DNA of 64,000 bases from Mycobacterium sp. ST-F2. Its GTDB lineage: Bacteria > Actinomycetota > Actinomycetes > Mycobacteriales > Mycobacteriaceae. Made by a program: the position numbers and the translations under genes. Where the stretch lies: NCBI RefSeq assembly GCF_001905655.1, contig NZ_JMHT01000070.1, forward strand, positions 25,755-89,754. The letters are read 5' to 3'. The notes under the pieces were generated by a model. It was given only the letters and a program-made list of their open reading frames with translations. It was not told the DNA's origin and made no database searches. Positions 32,436 to 40,662 of this stretch are shown here, piece after piece (positions within the stretch are counted from its first letter, which is position 1; every line of letters begins with the position of its first letter).

Positions 32436-32843
32436 ATGGTCGACCGGGGACAGTTGTTCCGTCGTGCGTTCTCCTGGCTGCCCGCCCAGTTCGCCTCCCA
32501 GACTGACGGGCCCGTCGGCCCGCGTCGCTTCGGATCCACGGAACACCTGGCCATCGAGGCCATCGCGGCCTTCGTCGACGGTGAACTGCAGATGGGAGCG
32601 CACCTGCGCGCCGCCCATCACCTGTCGCAGTGCCCGGATTGCGCCGCCGAGGTGGACGCCCAGGGACAGGCCCGCAGCGCCCTGCGCGATTCCTGCCCGA
32701 TCATCGCGCCGAACTCTTTGCTGGGTGCCCTCGCGAACATCCCGAACGACACGTCGATGCAGTTCGCGGATATCCAGACATCCGGAATCGAAGACCAGGA
32801 ATTCGCCGACCGGCCGCCGCGGGAGCGTCGTCGGCGCCGGTAG
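32436..32843 (+). CDS. rseA: Anti-sigma-E factor RseA
   Basis: 135 residues from ATG 32436 (GTG 32433 is adjacent); GAGAGGAG lies just upstream. The core FRRAFSWLPAQFASQ and STEHLAIEAIAAFVDGELQMGAHLRAAHHLSQCPDCAAEV contain the zinc-associated anti-sigma motif HxxxCxxC (H61-C65-C68 region). It binds SigE and keeps it inactive under reducing, unstressed conditions. The C-terminal 40 residues are acidic and then end in a basic run (RPPRERRRRR). It is soluble, with no membrane segment. Conserved order sigE-rseA-htrA supports the assignment. Confidence 0.93.
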   Translation: MVDRGQLFRRAFSWLPAQFASQTDGPVGPRRFGSTEHLAIEAIAAFVDGELQMGAHLRAAHHLSQCPDCAAEVDAQGQARSALRDSCPIIAPNSLLGALANIPNDTSMQFADIQTSGIEDQEFADRPPRERRRRR

Positions 32844-32928
32844 GGTTGAGTCTGAATTTTTGAGTGACCGTCACGCCTGTTCCCGCGGGCAGTGCGGGTA
32901 GAGCCAGCAGATGGGGAGTGGAACACCG

Positions 32929-34428
32929 GTGACCAATCAGGACATGTCCGGCGATCGCCCCCGTCTGGCCCCGCGTCCGGTGACGCGCACCCCCGTGGAC
33001 CCGGCGTCGCAGCGCGCGTTCGGTCGGCCGGAGGGCTTCACCGGTTCGTTCCTCGCCGAGAACCAGATCAAGGCCCGGAACCAGGGGGAGTACACCCCGA
33101 CCAACCAGGCGCCCGATCCCGTTCTGGCCGAAGCCTTCGGGCGGCCGGGCGGAGCCACGGAGTCCCTGCAGCGGCACCCCGCCGACGCCGGTGCGCTCGA
33201 AGCCGAGGGCAGGGAGGACGACGACATCGTCGCCGATCCCTGGCGTGATCCGTCGGCCGCGCCGTCGCTCGGTACCCCGGCCCTGCCGCCGCCGCCTCAG
33301 GTGGTCGTCGCCGCTCCCGTCGGCAAGCTCGGTGTGCGAGACGTGTTGTTCGGCCGCAAGGTGTCGATGACGGCGCTCGCGGTCCTGGCCCTGCTGGCGT
33401 TGGTGGTGGGCCTGGTCGGCGGCGTCGTCGGGCGCAAGACCGCCGAGGTCGTCGAGGCGTTCACCACCTCCAAGGTCACCTTGAAGACCAGTGACGGCGG
33501 GGACCTGCCCGCCGGCCGGTTCGCGAAAGTCGCTGCGGCCGTGGCGGATTCGGTGGTCACCATCGAAGCGATGGGGGACACCGACGGATCGCAGGGTTCC
33601 GGCGTGGTGGTCGACGGGCGTGGCTATGTCGTCACCAACAACCACGTCATCTCCGACGCGGCCAAGGACCCCAGCAAGTACCACATCTCCGTGGTGTTCA
33701 ACGACGGCAAGCAGGTGCCGGCCAACCTCGTCGGCCGGGATCCGAAGACCGACCTCGCGGTGCTGAAGGTCGACAACGTCGACAACCTGGTCGTCGCGAA
33801 GTTCGGCGATGCGGACAAGGTCAAGGTCGGTGACGAGGTCATCGCGGCCGGCGCCCCGCTGGGTCTGCGCAGCACCGTCACGCACGGCATCATCAGCGCG
33901 CTGCACCGCCCGGTGCCCCTGTCGGGTGAAGGCTCCGACACCGACACCGTCATCGACGGTATCCAGACCGACGCCTCGATCAACCACGGCAACTCCGGTG
34001 GCCCGCTGATCAACATGAACTCCGAGGTCATCGGGATCAACACGGCCGGAAAGTCGTTGTCCGACAGCGCAAGTGGTCTGGGCTTCGCCATCCCGGTGAA
34101 CGAGGTCAAGGCCACCGTCGAGGTGCTGATCAAGGACGGCAAGATCTTCCACCCGACGCTGGGCCTCAACGCCAAGTCGGCCAGCGACAAGGTCGCCTCG
34201 GGCGCTCAGGTCGTGAACGTCGTCGCCGGCAGCCCCGCCGACAAGGGCGGCATCCTGGAGAACGACGTCGTGGTCAAGGTCGGCAACCGCAAGGTCGCCG
34301 ACGCCGATGAGTTCGTGGTCGCGGTGCGGCAGTTGCAGATCGGCCAGCCGGCGCCCATCGAGGTGATTCGCGATGGCCGGCACGTGACCCTCACCGTCGT
34401 CCCCAACGCAGACACCCCGGCCAGCTGA
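32929..34428 (+). CDS. htrA: HtrA/DegP-like membrane-anchored serine protease
   Basis: 499 residues from GTG 32929, which has GGGGAG about 11 nt upstream; ATG 32911 is an alternative. A 145-residue cytoplasmic, proline-rich N terminus precedes one membrane helix (SMTALAVLALLALVVGLVGGVVG). The trypsin-like domain has its triad in VVTNNHVIS (His), KTDLAVLKV (Asp) and HGNSGGPL (Ser). A C-terminal PDZ domain (NVVAGSPADKGGILENDVVVKVGN) follows. It degrades or refolds damaged envelope proteins and is essential in M. tuberculosis. It lies in the sigE operon region, and its TGA overlaps the tatB ATG. Confidence 0.93.
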   Translation: MTNQDMSGDRPRLAPRPVTRTPVDPASQRAFGRPEGFTGSFLAENQIKARNQGEYTPTNQAPDPVLAEAFGRPGGATESLQRHPADAGALEAEGREDDDIVADPWRDPSAAPSLGTPALPPPPQVVVAAPVGKLGVRDVLFGRKVSMTALAVLALLALVVGLVGGVVGRKTAEVVEAFTTSKVTLKTSDGGDLPAGRFAKVAAAVADSVVTIEAMGDTDGSQGSGVVVDGRGYVVTNNHVISDAAKDPSKYHISVVFNDGKQVPANLVGRDPKTDLAVLKVDNVDNLVVAKFGDADKVKVGDEVIAAGAPLGLRSTVTHGIISALHRPVPLSGEGSDTDTVIDGIQTDASINHGNSGGPLINMNSEVIGINTAGKSLSDSASGLGFAIPVNEVKATVEVLIKDGKIFHPTLGLNAKSASDKVASGAQVVNVVAGSPADKGGILENDVVVKVGNRKVADADEFVVAVRQLQIGQPAPIEVIRDGRHVTLTVVPNADTPAS

Positions 34429-34847
34429 TGTTCGCCAACATCGGATGGGGCGAGATGCTCGTGCTGGTCATCGCGGGCCTGGTGATCCTCGGCCCCGAGC
34501 GGTTGCCCGGCGCCATCCGATGGACGGCCGGCAGCCTCAAGCAGGTCCGCGAATACCTCACCGGCGCGACCAGCCAGCTGCGCCAGGACCTCGGCCCGGA
34601 GTTCGAGGACCTGCGTCAGCCCCTCAGTGAACTGCAGAAGCTGCGTGGCATGACGCCGCGCGCGGCCCTGACCAAGCATCTGCTGGACGGTGACGATTCG
34701 TTCATCACCGGTGCGTTCGACACGTCGACCCCGGAACAGCCCAAACCGCAGACCAAACCCGAGGTCAACGGGGTCTCACCCACACCGGGTACCGCCACGC
34801 CGCCGGCGCAGCCGGGGACGACGACGTTCGACCCCGACGCGACCTGA
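34428..34847 (+). CDS. tatB: Twin-arginine translocase subunit TatB
   Basis: 139 residues (131 in M. tuberculosis). MFANIGWGEMLVLVIAGLVILGPERLPGAIR is the canonical TatB entry: one membrane helix, the GPE/RLP turn and an amphipathic helix (WTAGSLKQVREYLTGATSQLRQDLGPEFEDLR). TatB with TatC forms the receptor for folded Tat substrates at the inner membrane. The C terminus is unordered and proline/threonine-rich. Coupling to htrA (one shared base) places protein export and quality control in one transcript. Confidence 0.93.
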   Translation: MFANIGWGEMLVLVIAGLVILGPERLPGAIRWTAGSLKQVREYLTGATSQLRQDLGPEFEDLRQPLSELQKLRGMTPRAALTKHLLDGDDSFITGAFDTSTPEQPKPQTKPEVNGVSPTPGTATPPAQPGTTTFDPDAT

Positions 34848-34852
34848 CCCGG

Positions 34853-35560
34853 TTAGAGGTTCAGCGCCTGTAAGCGGCCCGGATCGCGGTAGCGGTCCGA
34901 GTTCTCGGCGATCTCTGCCGCGGTCGGCAGGATCTCGTCCGCCGCCACGTAGACGCCGCCGGCGCGCAGAGAGTCGTCGAGCATCAACCAGATCCAGCGG
35001 GTCAGGTCGGCCACCAGGGCGTCCTGGGAGTCGCGCGCCGGCTGCTCGAGCCAGTGCCCCGCGGCGGTCTCGACCAGGCCGACGATGCCGTAGGACAACC
35101 GCTCGGCGTCGGCCGCCACATCGAAGGCCGCGACATACACCTTGAGGACCGCGGTCAGCAGGTTGGCGATGGTGATCTTGATGTCGGCGAAGGCGTTGAA
35201 ACCTTCGTCGATGGAGCAGCGCTGCAGGTAGCGGTACAGGTTCGGGTGCTGGGTCAGGAAGTGGACGTGCGCGCTGACGCCGGCGTTCACGATCTGCGCC
35301 ATGCTGCCCTCGGGCCGCCACACGGGCGCGAGTTCCGCGGTGATCATCTGGGCGGTGCGGTGCGCGACCTCGCGTTGCAGGTCCGCGGCGTCGACGAAGT
35401 GCCGGTACAGCTTGGTGCGGCTGACGCCGACGTGCGCGGCGATCTGTTCGGTCGAGGTCTGCGGCCCGTGCTGCTCGATCACCACCAGGGCAGCATCGAT
35501 GAACTCAGCGCGTCTGCGCTCGCGTTGGCCGGCCCAGCGACCGGTGGTGGCACTCGCCAT
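34853..35560 (-). CDS. TetR-family transcriptional regulator
   Basis: 235 residues from ATG 35560. DNA-binding part: RRAEFIDAALVVIEQHGPQTSTEQIAAHVGVSRTKLYRHFVDAADLQREVA. The long C-terminal domain (LYRYLQRCSIDEGFNAFADIKITIANLL and DDSLRAGGVYVAADEILPT) is a helical ligand pocket. It is divergent from the MpaB-family oxygenase and aldehyde dehydrogenase genes and very probably represses them. The inverted repeat at 35635-35651 in the shared promoter is the best operator candidate. The ligand is unknown, perhaps a long-chain aldehyde. Confidence 0.85.
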   Translation of the reverse strand: MASATTGRWAGQRERRRAEFIDAALVVIEQHGPQTSTEQIAAHVGVSRTKLYRHFVDAADLQREVAHRTAQMITAELAPVWRPEGSMAQIVNAGVSAHVHFLTQHPNLYRYLQRCSIDEGFNAFADIKITIANLLTAVLKVYVAAFDVAADAERLSYGIVGLVETAAGHWLEQPARDSQDALVADLTRWIWLMLDDSLRAGGVYVAADEILPTAAEIAENSDRYRDPGRLQALNL

Positions 35561-35634
35561 GGCTCCTTGTTTACCTCATGTACCTGGTCGGGAGTTACCT
35601 GATGCATCCAATCAGTGGGAGTCTAGCTATCTAG

Positions 35635-35651
35635 TGGTACGTGGCGTACCA
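35635..35651. promoter_or_regulatory. Inverted repeat operator between TetR and MpaB-family genes
   Basis: TGGTACG-TGG-CGTACCA is a perfect 7-bp inverted repeat with a 3-bp centre. Two related direct copies, TTACCTCATG (near 35571) and TTACCTGATG (near 35595), lie nearer the TetR start. Confidence 0.55.
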
Positions 35652-35703
35652 TTTATCGAACCGCGCCAGCAGGTGGCGCCTTCATGTTCAAAGGGGAACG
35701 ACG

Positions 35704-36789
35704 ATGGATGCTGTCGCCACTTTTCGACGGGTTGCCGGTCTGCCGGCCGCGGACACGAAGCTGACGCCCGCGGTCGACTACGGATTCTTCGGTCCCGACT
35801 CCATGACCTGGCGGGTGTGGAGCTACCCGACGTCACTGCTGCTGGGCTTCGCCCGCGCTGTCACCATCGAGCACCTCGACCCGTACCTCGCCGCCGCGGT
35901 GGACGCCAGCGGCCAGGTGTACGCCCGCACCCGGCTGCGCTACGACCGCACCATGCAGTACTTCGCGCTGGTCGCCTTCGGTGACGCCGAGGCGGTGCTG
36001 GACGCCTCCGAGATCCTGGTCAAGATTCACGGCAAGGCCATCGGCACCGAGCCGATCACCGGCAAGCAGTTCGACGCCAACGATCCGTACTCGCAGCTGT
36101 GGATCCACCTGACCGCGTGGCACTCGATCCTCTACACCTACGAGGTGTTCGGTCCGGGCAAGCTGACCGAGGCCGAGGAACTGCAGTACTGGGAAGAATG
36201 CGCGCGTGCCGCCGAGTTCCAGACCATCAACCCCGACGACGTGCCGCGCACGCGCGAGGGCATCCAGCAGTACTTCGAGCAGTACCGGCCGCAGATGGCC
36301 GGCTCCGAGGTGGCCCAGAACATGATGAACTACCTGGTCGACCTCGGTTATCACATCCTTCCCGAGCGGGTGCCGAGCTGGATGCGCCGCGTGTTCAACT
36401 GGCCGATGCGCCGCGCCATCATCGCCACCATGCCGAAGTGGATGCGCACCCTCGGCGGTATCCCGCAGAACTACTCCGACGACGTCATCGCCAAGCTGAT
36501 CGCGCGGCCGTTCCTGCGCGCGGTGTCGAGCATCCCGCGCCTCGAGCTCGCCATTCTGGACTTCACCACGCCGCACACCACGCCGATCGTCGGCCCGACG
36601 CTGATGAAGATCCCGGCGCAGAACTCGGTCACCTACACCCCGGCTGAGGCCCGCGAGAAGTGGGGCCGGACCACGCCGTTCGAGCAGTACCAGGCGCTCG
36701 TCGCCAAGCGTGCGCTCGGGCAGGGGCCGAAGCCGTACGAGCACAACCACAGCGACGCGCTGCTGGAATTCGAAGCACACGCCGGCTGA
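35704..36789 (+). CDS. MpaB-family (DUF2236) oxygenase
   Basis: 361 residues from ATG 35704, chosen because a GGGGAACGA purine tract lies just upstream and the family N terminus is GFFGPDSMTWRVW. DUF2236 proteins are helical haem-b oxygenases related to latex-clearing protein. The conserved cores here are IHGKAIGTEPITGKQFDANDPYSQLWIHLTAWHSILYTYEVFG (the arginine-poor variant), LPRTREGIQQYF-like DVPRTREGIQQYFEQYRP and MRTLGGIPQNYSDD. The product may cleave or hydroxylate a hydrophobic chain. The adjacent aldehyde dehydrogenase would oxidise an aldehyde product (inference from context). Confidence 0.75.
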   Translation: MDAVATFRRVAGLPAADTKLTPAVDYGFFGPDSMTWRVWSYPTSLLLGFARAVTIEHLDPYLAAAVDASGQVYARTRLRYDRTMQYFALVAFGDAEAVLDASEILVKIHGKAIGTEPITGKQFDANDPYSQLWIHLTAWHSILYTYEVFGPGKLTEAEELQYWEECARAAEFQTINPDDVPRTREGIQQYFEQYRPQMAGSEVAQNMMNYLVDLGYHILPERVPSWMRRVFNWPMRRAIIATMPKWMRTLGGIPQNYSDDVIAKLIARPFLRAVSSIPRLELAILDFTTPHTTPIVGPTLMKIPAQNSVTYTPAEAREKWGRTTPFEQYQALVAKRALGQGPKPYEHNHSDALLEFEAHAG

Positions 36790-36830
36790 TTCCGGCCCAT
36801 TCCGACCGCACCACCGGGAGAATTCAGTAC

Positions 36831-38522
36831 ATGACCGACATTGCGTACACGGCTCTGGTGGACCAGGCGCTGAACGAACTCGCCGAAGGTGAGAAAGCCT
36901 GGGCCGCAACCTCTCTGGCGCGTCGGCGGGAGATTCTCGACGACGTGCAGCAGTTGGCGGTGCAGCACGGCGCCGAGTGGGTCGAGGCCGCCGTCCGGAT
37001 CAAGCAGCTCAATCCCGAGTCGCCGCTGGTCGGTGAGGAATGGATCTCCGGGCCGTACCCGCTTGCCGCGGGGGCTGCCGCGCTGTCGGCAAGCCTGGCC
37101 AAGCTGGAAGCCGGGAAGAGCCCGCTGGACGGCGCCGCCTTCGGCACCGCCGCGGGCCGCACCACGGTGGATGTGTTGCCGCTCAACATCTTCGACAAGC
37201 TGCTGCTGTCCGGGTTCAGTGCGCAGGTGTGGCTGCAGCCGGGCGTCAGCCGCGACGAGGCCGTGCGGACCGCCGGTCTGGCGCAACGGGATCCGGGCAA
37301 GACCAACGGGATCGGCGTCGTGCTCGGCGCCGGCAACATCACGTCCATCGCCCCGCTGGACACCGTCTACGAGCTGATCGCCAACAACCGCGTCGTCGCG
37401 CTCAAGCTCAACCCGGTCACCGATCCGATCCTGCCGGTGCTGACCAAGGTGCTGGCGCCGTTCATCGAACTCGGCGCGGTGCGGATTCTCACCGGTGGCG
37501 CCGACGTCGGCACCTACCTGGTGCAGCACGACGCCGTCGACCACGTGCACATGACCGGCAGCGCGCTGACGCACGACGCCATCGTCTTCGGTGTGGGCGA
37601 GGAGGGTGCCCGGCGCAAGGCCGCGGGCGAGCCGATCCTGCACAAGGACATCACCAGCGAGCTCGGTGGGGTCTCGCCGACCATTGTCGTGCCCGGCAAG
37701 TGGAGCAAGGCCGATATCAAGTTTCAGGCCAACCACATCGCCACGCAGCGGCTGCACAACAACGGCTACAACTGCGTCGCCTCGCAGGTCGTGGTGTTGT
37801 CCTCGAAGTGGGCGCAGCGGGACGAGTTCGTCGCGGCCCTGACCGAGGCCATCGCCGCGGCACCCAAGCGTGCGGCGTACTACCCGGGTTCCGACTCCCG
37901 GGTCGCCAGCGCCGAGGCCACGTATCCGAAGGCTCAACGGCTCGGTGATCGGGTTCTGGTGGTGGACCCCGAGGACCGCACCGCGCTGCTGGGCACCGAG
38001 TACTTCTCGCCGGTGTACGGCGTCATCGACCTGGACAGTGACGGTGTCGAGTTCATCCGCGAGGCCACCCGGTTGGCCAACGAGGACTTCGTCGGCACCC
38101 TGGGCGTCAACATCGTCGCGGCGCCCGCCACCATCAAGGCGCTGGGCAAGGCCTTCGACGCCATGATCGAGTCGCTGCACTACGGCACGGTGGCGGTGAA
38201 CGCCTGGACCGGTGTCGGCTACCTGACCCCGCACGCCACCTGGGGCGCTTTTCCGGGGCACACGCTGAATGACGTGCAGAGCGGAATCGGTGTGGTGCAC
38301 AACGGTTTCCTGCTCGAGAAGCCCGAGCGCACGGTGGTGCGGGGTCCGTTCCGGCCGTCGCCGCGCTCGCTGATCGGGGGAGAGCTGTCCATCTCGCCGA
38401 AGCCGCCGTGGTTCGTCAACAACCGCACGGCCGCCTCCACCGGCAGGCTCCTCACTGCCTTCACCGGCAAGCCGAGCTGGGCCAAACTGCCCGCGATCTT
38501 CGTGTCCGCGCTGCGGGGCTGA
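36831..38522 (+). CDS. Aldehyde dehydrogenase family protein
   Basis: 563 residues from ATG 36831 with GGGAG 10 nt upstream. It belongs to the aldehyde dehydrogenase superfamily, although motifs are atypical. LGAGNITSIAPLDTVYEL is the cofactor entry, HMTGSALTHDAIVFG the NAD site, ELGGVSPTIVV contains the general-base glutamate, and NNGYNCVASQVVVL contains the catalytic cysteine. At 563 residues it is longer than common members (about 480). It would oxidise an aldehyde to the acid with NAD(P). It shares the transcript of the MpaB-family oxygenase. A strong terminator follows. Confidence 0.8.
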   Translation: MTDIAYTALVDQALNELAEGEKAWAATSLARRREILDDVQQLAVQHGAEWVEAAVRIKQLNPESPLVGEEWISGPYPLAAGAAALSASLAKLEAGKSPLDGAAFGTAAGRTTVDVLPLNIFDKLLLSGFSAQVWLQPGVSRDEAVRTAGLAQRDPGKTNGIGVVLGAGNITSIAPLDTVYELIANNRVVALKLNPVTDPILPVLTKVLAPFIELGAVRILTGGADVGTYLVQHDAVDHVHMTGSALTHDAIVFGVGEEGARRKAAGEPILHKDITSELGGVSPTIVVPGKWSKADIKFQANHIATQRLHNNGYNCVASQVVVLSSKWAQRDEFVAALTEAIAAAPKRAAYYPGSDSRVASAEATYPKAQRLGDRVLVVDPEDRTALLGTEYFSPVYGVIDLDSDGVEFIREATRLANEDFVGTLGVNIVAAPATIKALGKAFDAMIESLHYGTVAVNAWTGVGYLTPHATWGAFPGHTLNDVQSGIGVVHNGFLLEKPERTVVRGPFRPSPRSLIGGELSISPKPPWFVNNRTAASTGRLLTAFTGKPSWAKLPAIFVSALRG

Positions 38523-38549
38523 TGGTTTTCCCCGGGGTCGCTGAACAAG

Positions 38550-38586
38550 AGCCCGGTCTGTGGTCATGCCACGGACCGGGCTTTTT
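38550..38586 (+). terminator. Intrinsic terminator after the aldehyde dehydrogenase gene
   Basis: The arm 38550-38563 (AGCCCGGTCTGTGG) pairs with 38569-38582 around a 5-nt loop with one T-G wobble, followed by TTTT. It is the most classical terminator in the window. Confidence 0.85.
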
Positions 38587-38632
38587 GCCGGAAAGGGCCG
38601 ACGAAGCTGGTCACCATCCCGTCATCGAACGC

Positions 38633-38664
38633 TAACCTACGGTACCGTAGGTTACGGTACCGTA
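38633..38664. promoter_or_regulatory. Duplicated palindromic operator of the desaturase gene
   Basis: The 12-mer TACGGTACCGTA occurs at 38638-38649 and again at 38653-38664, 15 bp apart. The first lies in a 22-bp perfect palindrome (38633-38654). A -10-like TAGGTT overlaps each copy. The form is typical of a TetR-family repressor; MadR, which controls mycobacterial desA genes, is a candidate. Confidence 0.7.
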
Positions 38665-38713
38665 GGTTCGAGGGTGTGGACCTGACGCCGACCACCGATG
38701 AAGGGAATGACCC

Positions 38714-39625
38714 ATGGAAACCCAGGCCGCCGTGCTGTACGAACTGGAGCCCGTCGTCGCGCAGAACCTCGACCGGCACCTCAAGATGTCGCGGGAGTGG
38801 TTCCCGCACGACTACGTCTCGTGGAGCCGCGGGCGCGATTTCGCCTTCCTCGGCGGCGAGGACTGGCAGCCCGAGGATTCGCCGCTGGACCCGGTTGCGA
38901 AGACGGCGCTGACCGTCAACCTGCTGACTGAAGACAATCTGCCGTCGTACCACCGCGAGATCGCCACCCGCTTCTCGCGGGACGGCGCCTGGGGCACCTG
39001 GATCGGTCAATGGACGGCCGAGGAAGGTCGCCACAGCATCGCGCTGCGGGACTACCTGGTGGTCACCCGCGGCGTCGATCCGGTCGCCCTGGAACGGCTG
39101 CGCATGGAGCACACCGTCGCCGGCTACGACGCGGGTGACCGCAGTGCCCTGTCGGTGCTGGCTTATGTGTCGTTCCAGGAGCTGGCCACCCGCGTCTCGC
39201 ACCGCAACACCGGGCGCGCGTCGGGCTGCCCGCTCGCCGACCAACTCTTGGCGCGCATCGCGGCCGACGAGAACCTGCACATGGTCTTCTACCGGAACCT
39301 GATGGCCGCGGCGCTCGACATCGCGCCGGACGACGCGATGGTCGCCATCCGCGATGAGGTCATCAACTTTGCGATGCCCGGTGTCGGCATGACCGATTTC
39401 GCACAGAACGCGCTCACCATCGCCAAGGCCGGTATCTACGACCTGCGCATCCACCACGACGACGTGCTGGTCCCGGTGCTGCGATTCTGGAACATCTTCG
39501 AGCGCAACGATTTCGGCGCGGTGGGTGAACAGGCTCGCGAGGAACTGATCGGGTTCCTCGGGATACTCGACGAGCGGGCGCGGTTCTACGAGGAGAAGCG
39601 CAAGCTGGCCGCTGTGGCCGGCTGA
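38714..39625 (+). CDS. Acyl-ACP desaturase (DesA1-like paralogue)
   Basis: 303 residues. It resembles mycobacterial DesA1 by eye and is shorter at the C terminus. Di-iron ligands fall in the family segments TEDNLPSYHRE, WTAEEGRHSIALRDY, SFQELATRVSHRNTG and DENLHMVFYR. It would introduce a cis double bond into an ACP-bound or long meromycolate-type acyl chain with O2 and ferredoxin, in the cytoplasm. DesA1 and DesA2 map elsewhere in M. tuberculosis (Rv0824c, Rv1094), so this is an additional paralogue. A duplicated palindrome controls it. fabH ends 4 bp away on the other strand. Confidence 0.88.
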   Translation: METQAAVLYELEPVVAQNLDRHLKMSREWFPHDYVSWSRGRDFAFLGGEDWQPEDSPLDPVAKTALTVNLLTEDNLPSYHREIATRFSRDGAWGTWIGQWTAEEGRHSIALRDYLVVTRGVDPVALERLRMEHTVAGYDAGDRSALSVLAYVSFQELATRVSHRNTGRASGCPLADQLLARIAADENLHMVFYRNLMAAALDIAPDDAMVAIRDEVINFAMPGVGMTDFAQNALTIAKAGIYDLRIHHDDVLVPVLRFWNIFERNDFGAVGEQAREELIGFLGILDERARFYEEKRKLAAVAG

Positions 39626-39629
39626 GCGG

Positions 39630-40634
39630 CTATCCGGGCAGCCGGATCACCTGGGCGGCGTAGGCCAGGCCCGCGCCGTAGCCGAGGAGCAGAGCCAGGC
39701 TGCCGGGCTTGGCCTCGCCGGTGTCGAGCAGGGTGTACATCGCCAGCGGAATCGAGGCGGCCGAGGTGTTGCCGGCATCCTGAATGTCTTGGGCGACAAC
39801 AGTTTCCGGCTTGAGCTCCAGACCCTTGGTGAGCAGCTCGTTGATCCGGCCGTTGGCCTGGTGGGGGATGAAGACGTCGATGTCGTCGACCGTCAGGCCC
39901 GCGGCCTCGATGGCACGCTTGCCCACGTCGACCATCTGGAAGGCCGCCCAGCGGAAGACGGTCTGCCCCTCCATGCGCAGGAAAGGCCGTGGCCCGGAAG
40001 GGTTCTCGGCGAAGTCGATCCAGCTGTGGTCCTGCACGATGGCGCTGGACTGTTCGCCGTCGCTACCGGACACGGTGGGTCCGATGCCTTGTTCTTCGGC
40101 CGGTCCCACGACCACCCCTGCGGCACCGTCGGCGAAGATGAAGGCGTTGCCGCGGTCGGTCATGTCGATGGCGTCGGACAGTTTCTCCGAGCCGACGACC
40201 AGGATGCGGTTCGCGCTGCCCGCCCGGATCATGTCGGCGGCCACGCCCAGCGCGTAGCCGAATCCGGCACAGCCCGCGGCGATGTCGAAGGCCGGAATGC
40301 CCTGCGCGCCAATCTCCGTGGCGACCTGAGGCGCGCACGGCGGGGTGTTGCGGAAGTTGGTGCTGGTGGCCACGATGACAGCGTCGATGTCCGAGCCGGA
40401 CAGTTCCGCTGCCGCGCAGGCGCGGCGGCCGGCTTCACACGCCATCGAGGCGGCGGACTCGTCGCGGCCGGCGAACCGCCGGTTCTTGATGCCGGTCCGG
40501 GAGTAGATCCATTCGTCCGACGAATCGATGGTCTGACAGATCTCGTCGTTGGTGACGACGCGGCCCGGGCGGTAGGCCGCCACGCTCAGCAGGCCGACGT
40601 TCTGTGCGCCGCTGCGCGTATGGATATGTGTCAC
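39630..40634 (-). CDS. fabH: Beta-ketoacyl-ACP synthase III
   Basis: 334 residues from GTG 40634, with AGGAA 8 nt upstream. M. tuberculosis FabH has 335. The catalytic triad is Cys in AAGCAGFGYA, His in PHQANGRINELL and Asn in DAGNTSAASIP. The N-terminal SSDEWIYSRTGIKNRRFA and C-terminal LLLGYGAGLAYAAQVIRLP are FabH hallmarks. It condenses a starter acyl-CoA with malonyl-ACP, linking FAS-I products to FAS-II mycolate elongation in mycobacteria. fabH is not at this place in M. tuberculosis, so it could be a second copy or a relocated gene. Confidence 0.88.
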   Translation of the reverse strand: MTHIHTRSGAQNVGLLSVAAYRPGRVVTNDEICQTIDSSDEWIYSRTGIKNRRFAGRDESAASMACEAGRRACAAAELSGSDIDAVIVATSTNFRNTPPCAPQVATEIGAQGIPAFDIAAGCAGFGYALGVAADMIRAGSANRILVVGSEKLSDAIDMTDRGNAFIFADGAAGVVVGPAEEQGIGPTVSGSDGEQSSAIVQDHSWIDFAENPSGPRPFLRMEGQTVFRWAAFQMVDVGKRAIEAAGLTVDDIDVFIPHQANGRINELLTKGLELKPETVVAQDIQDAGNTSAASIPLAMYTLLDTGEAKPGSLALLLGYGAGLAYAAQVIRLPG

Positions 40635-40662
40635 TTGATGATTCCTGTCGGACGGAAGGTGG

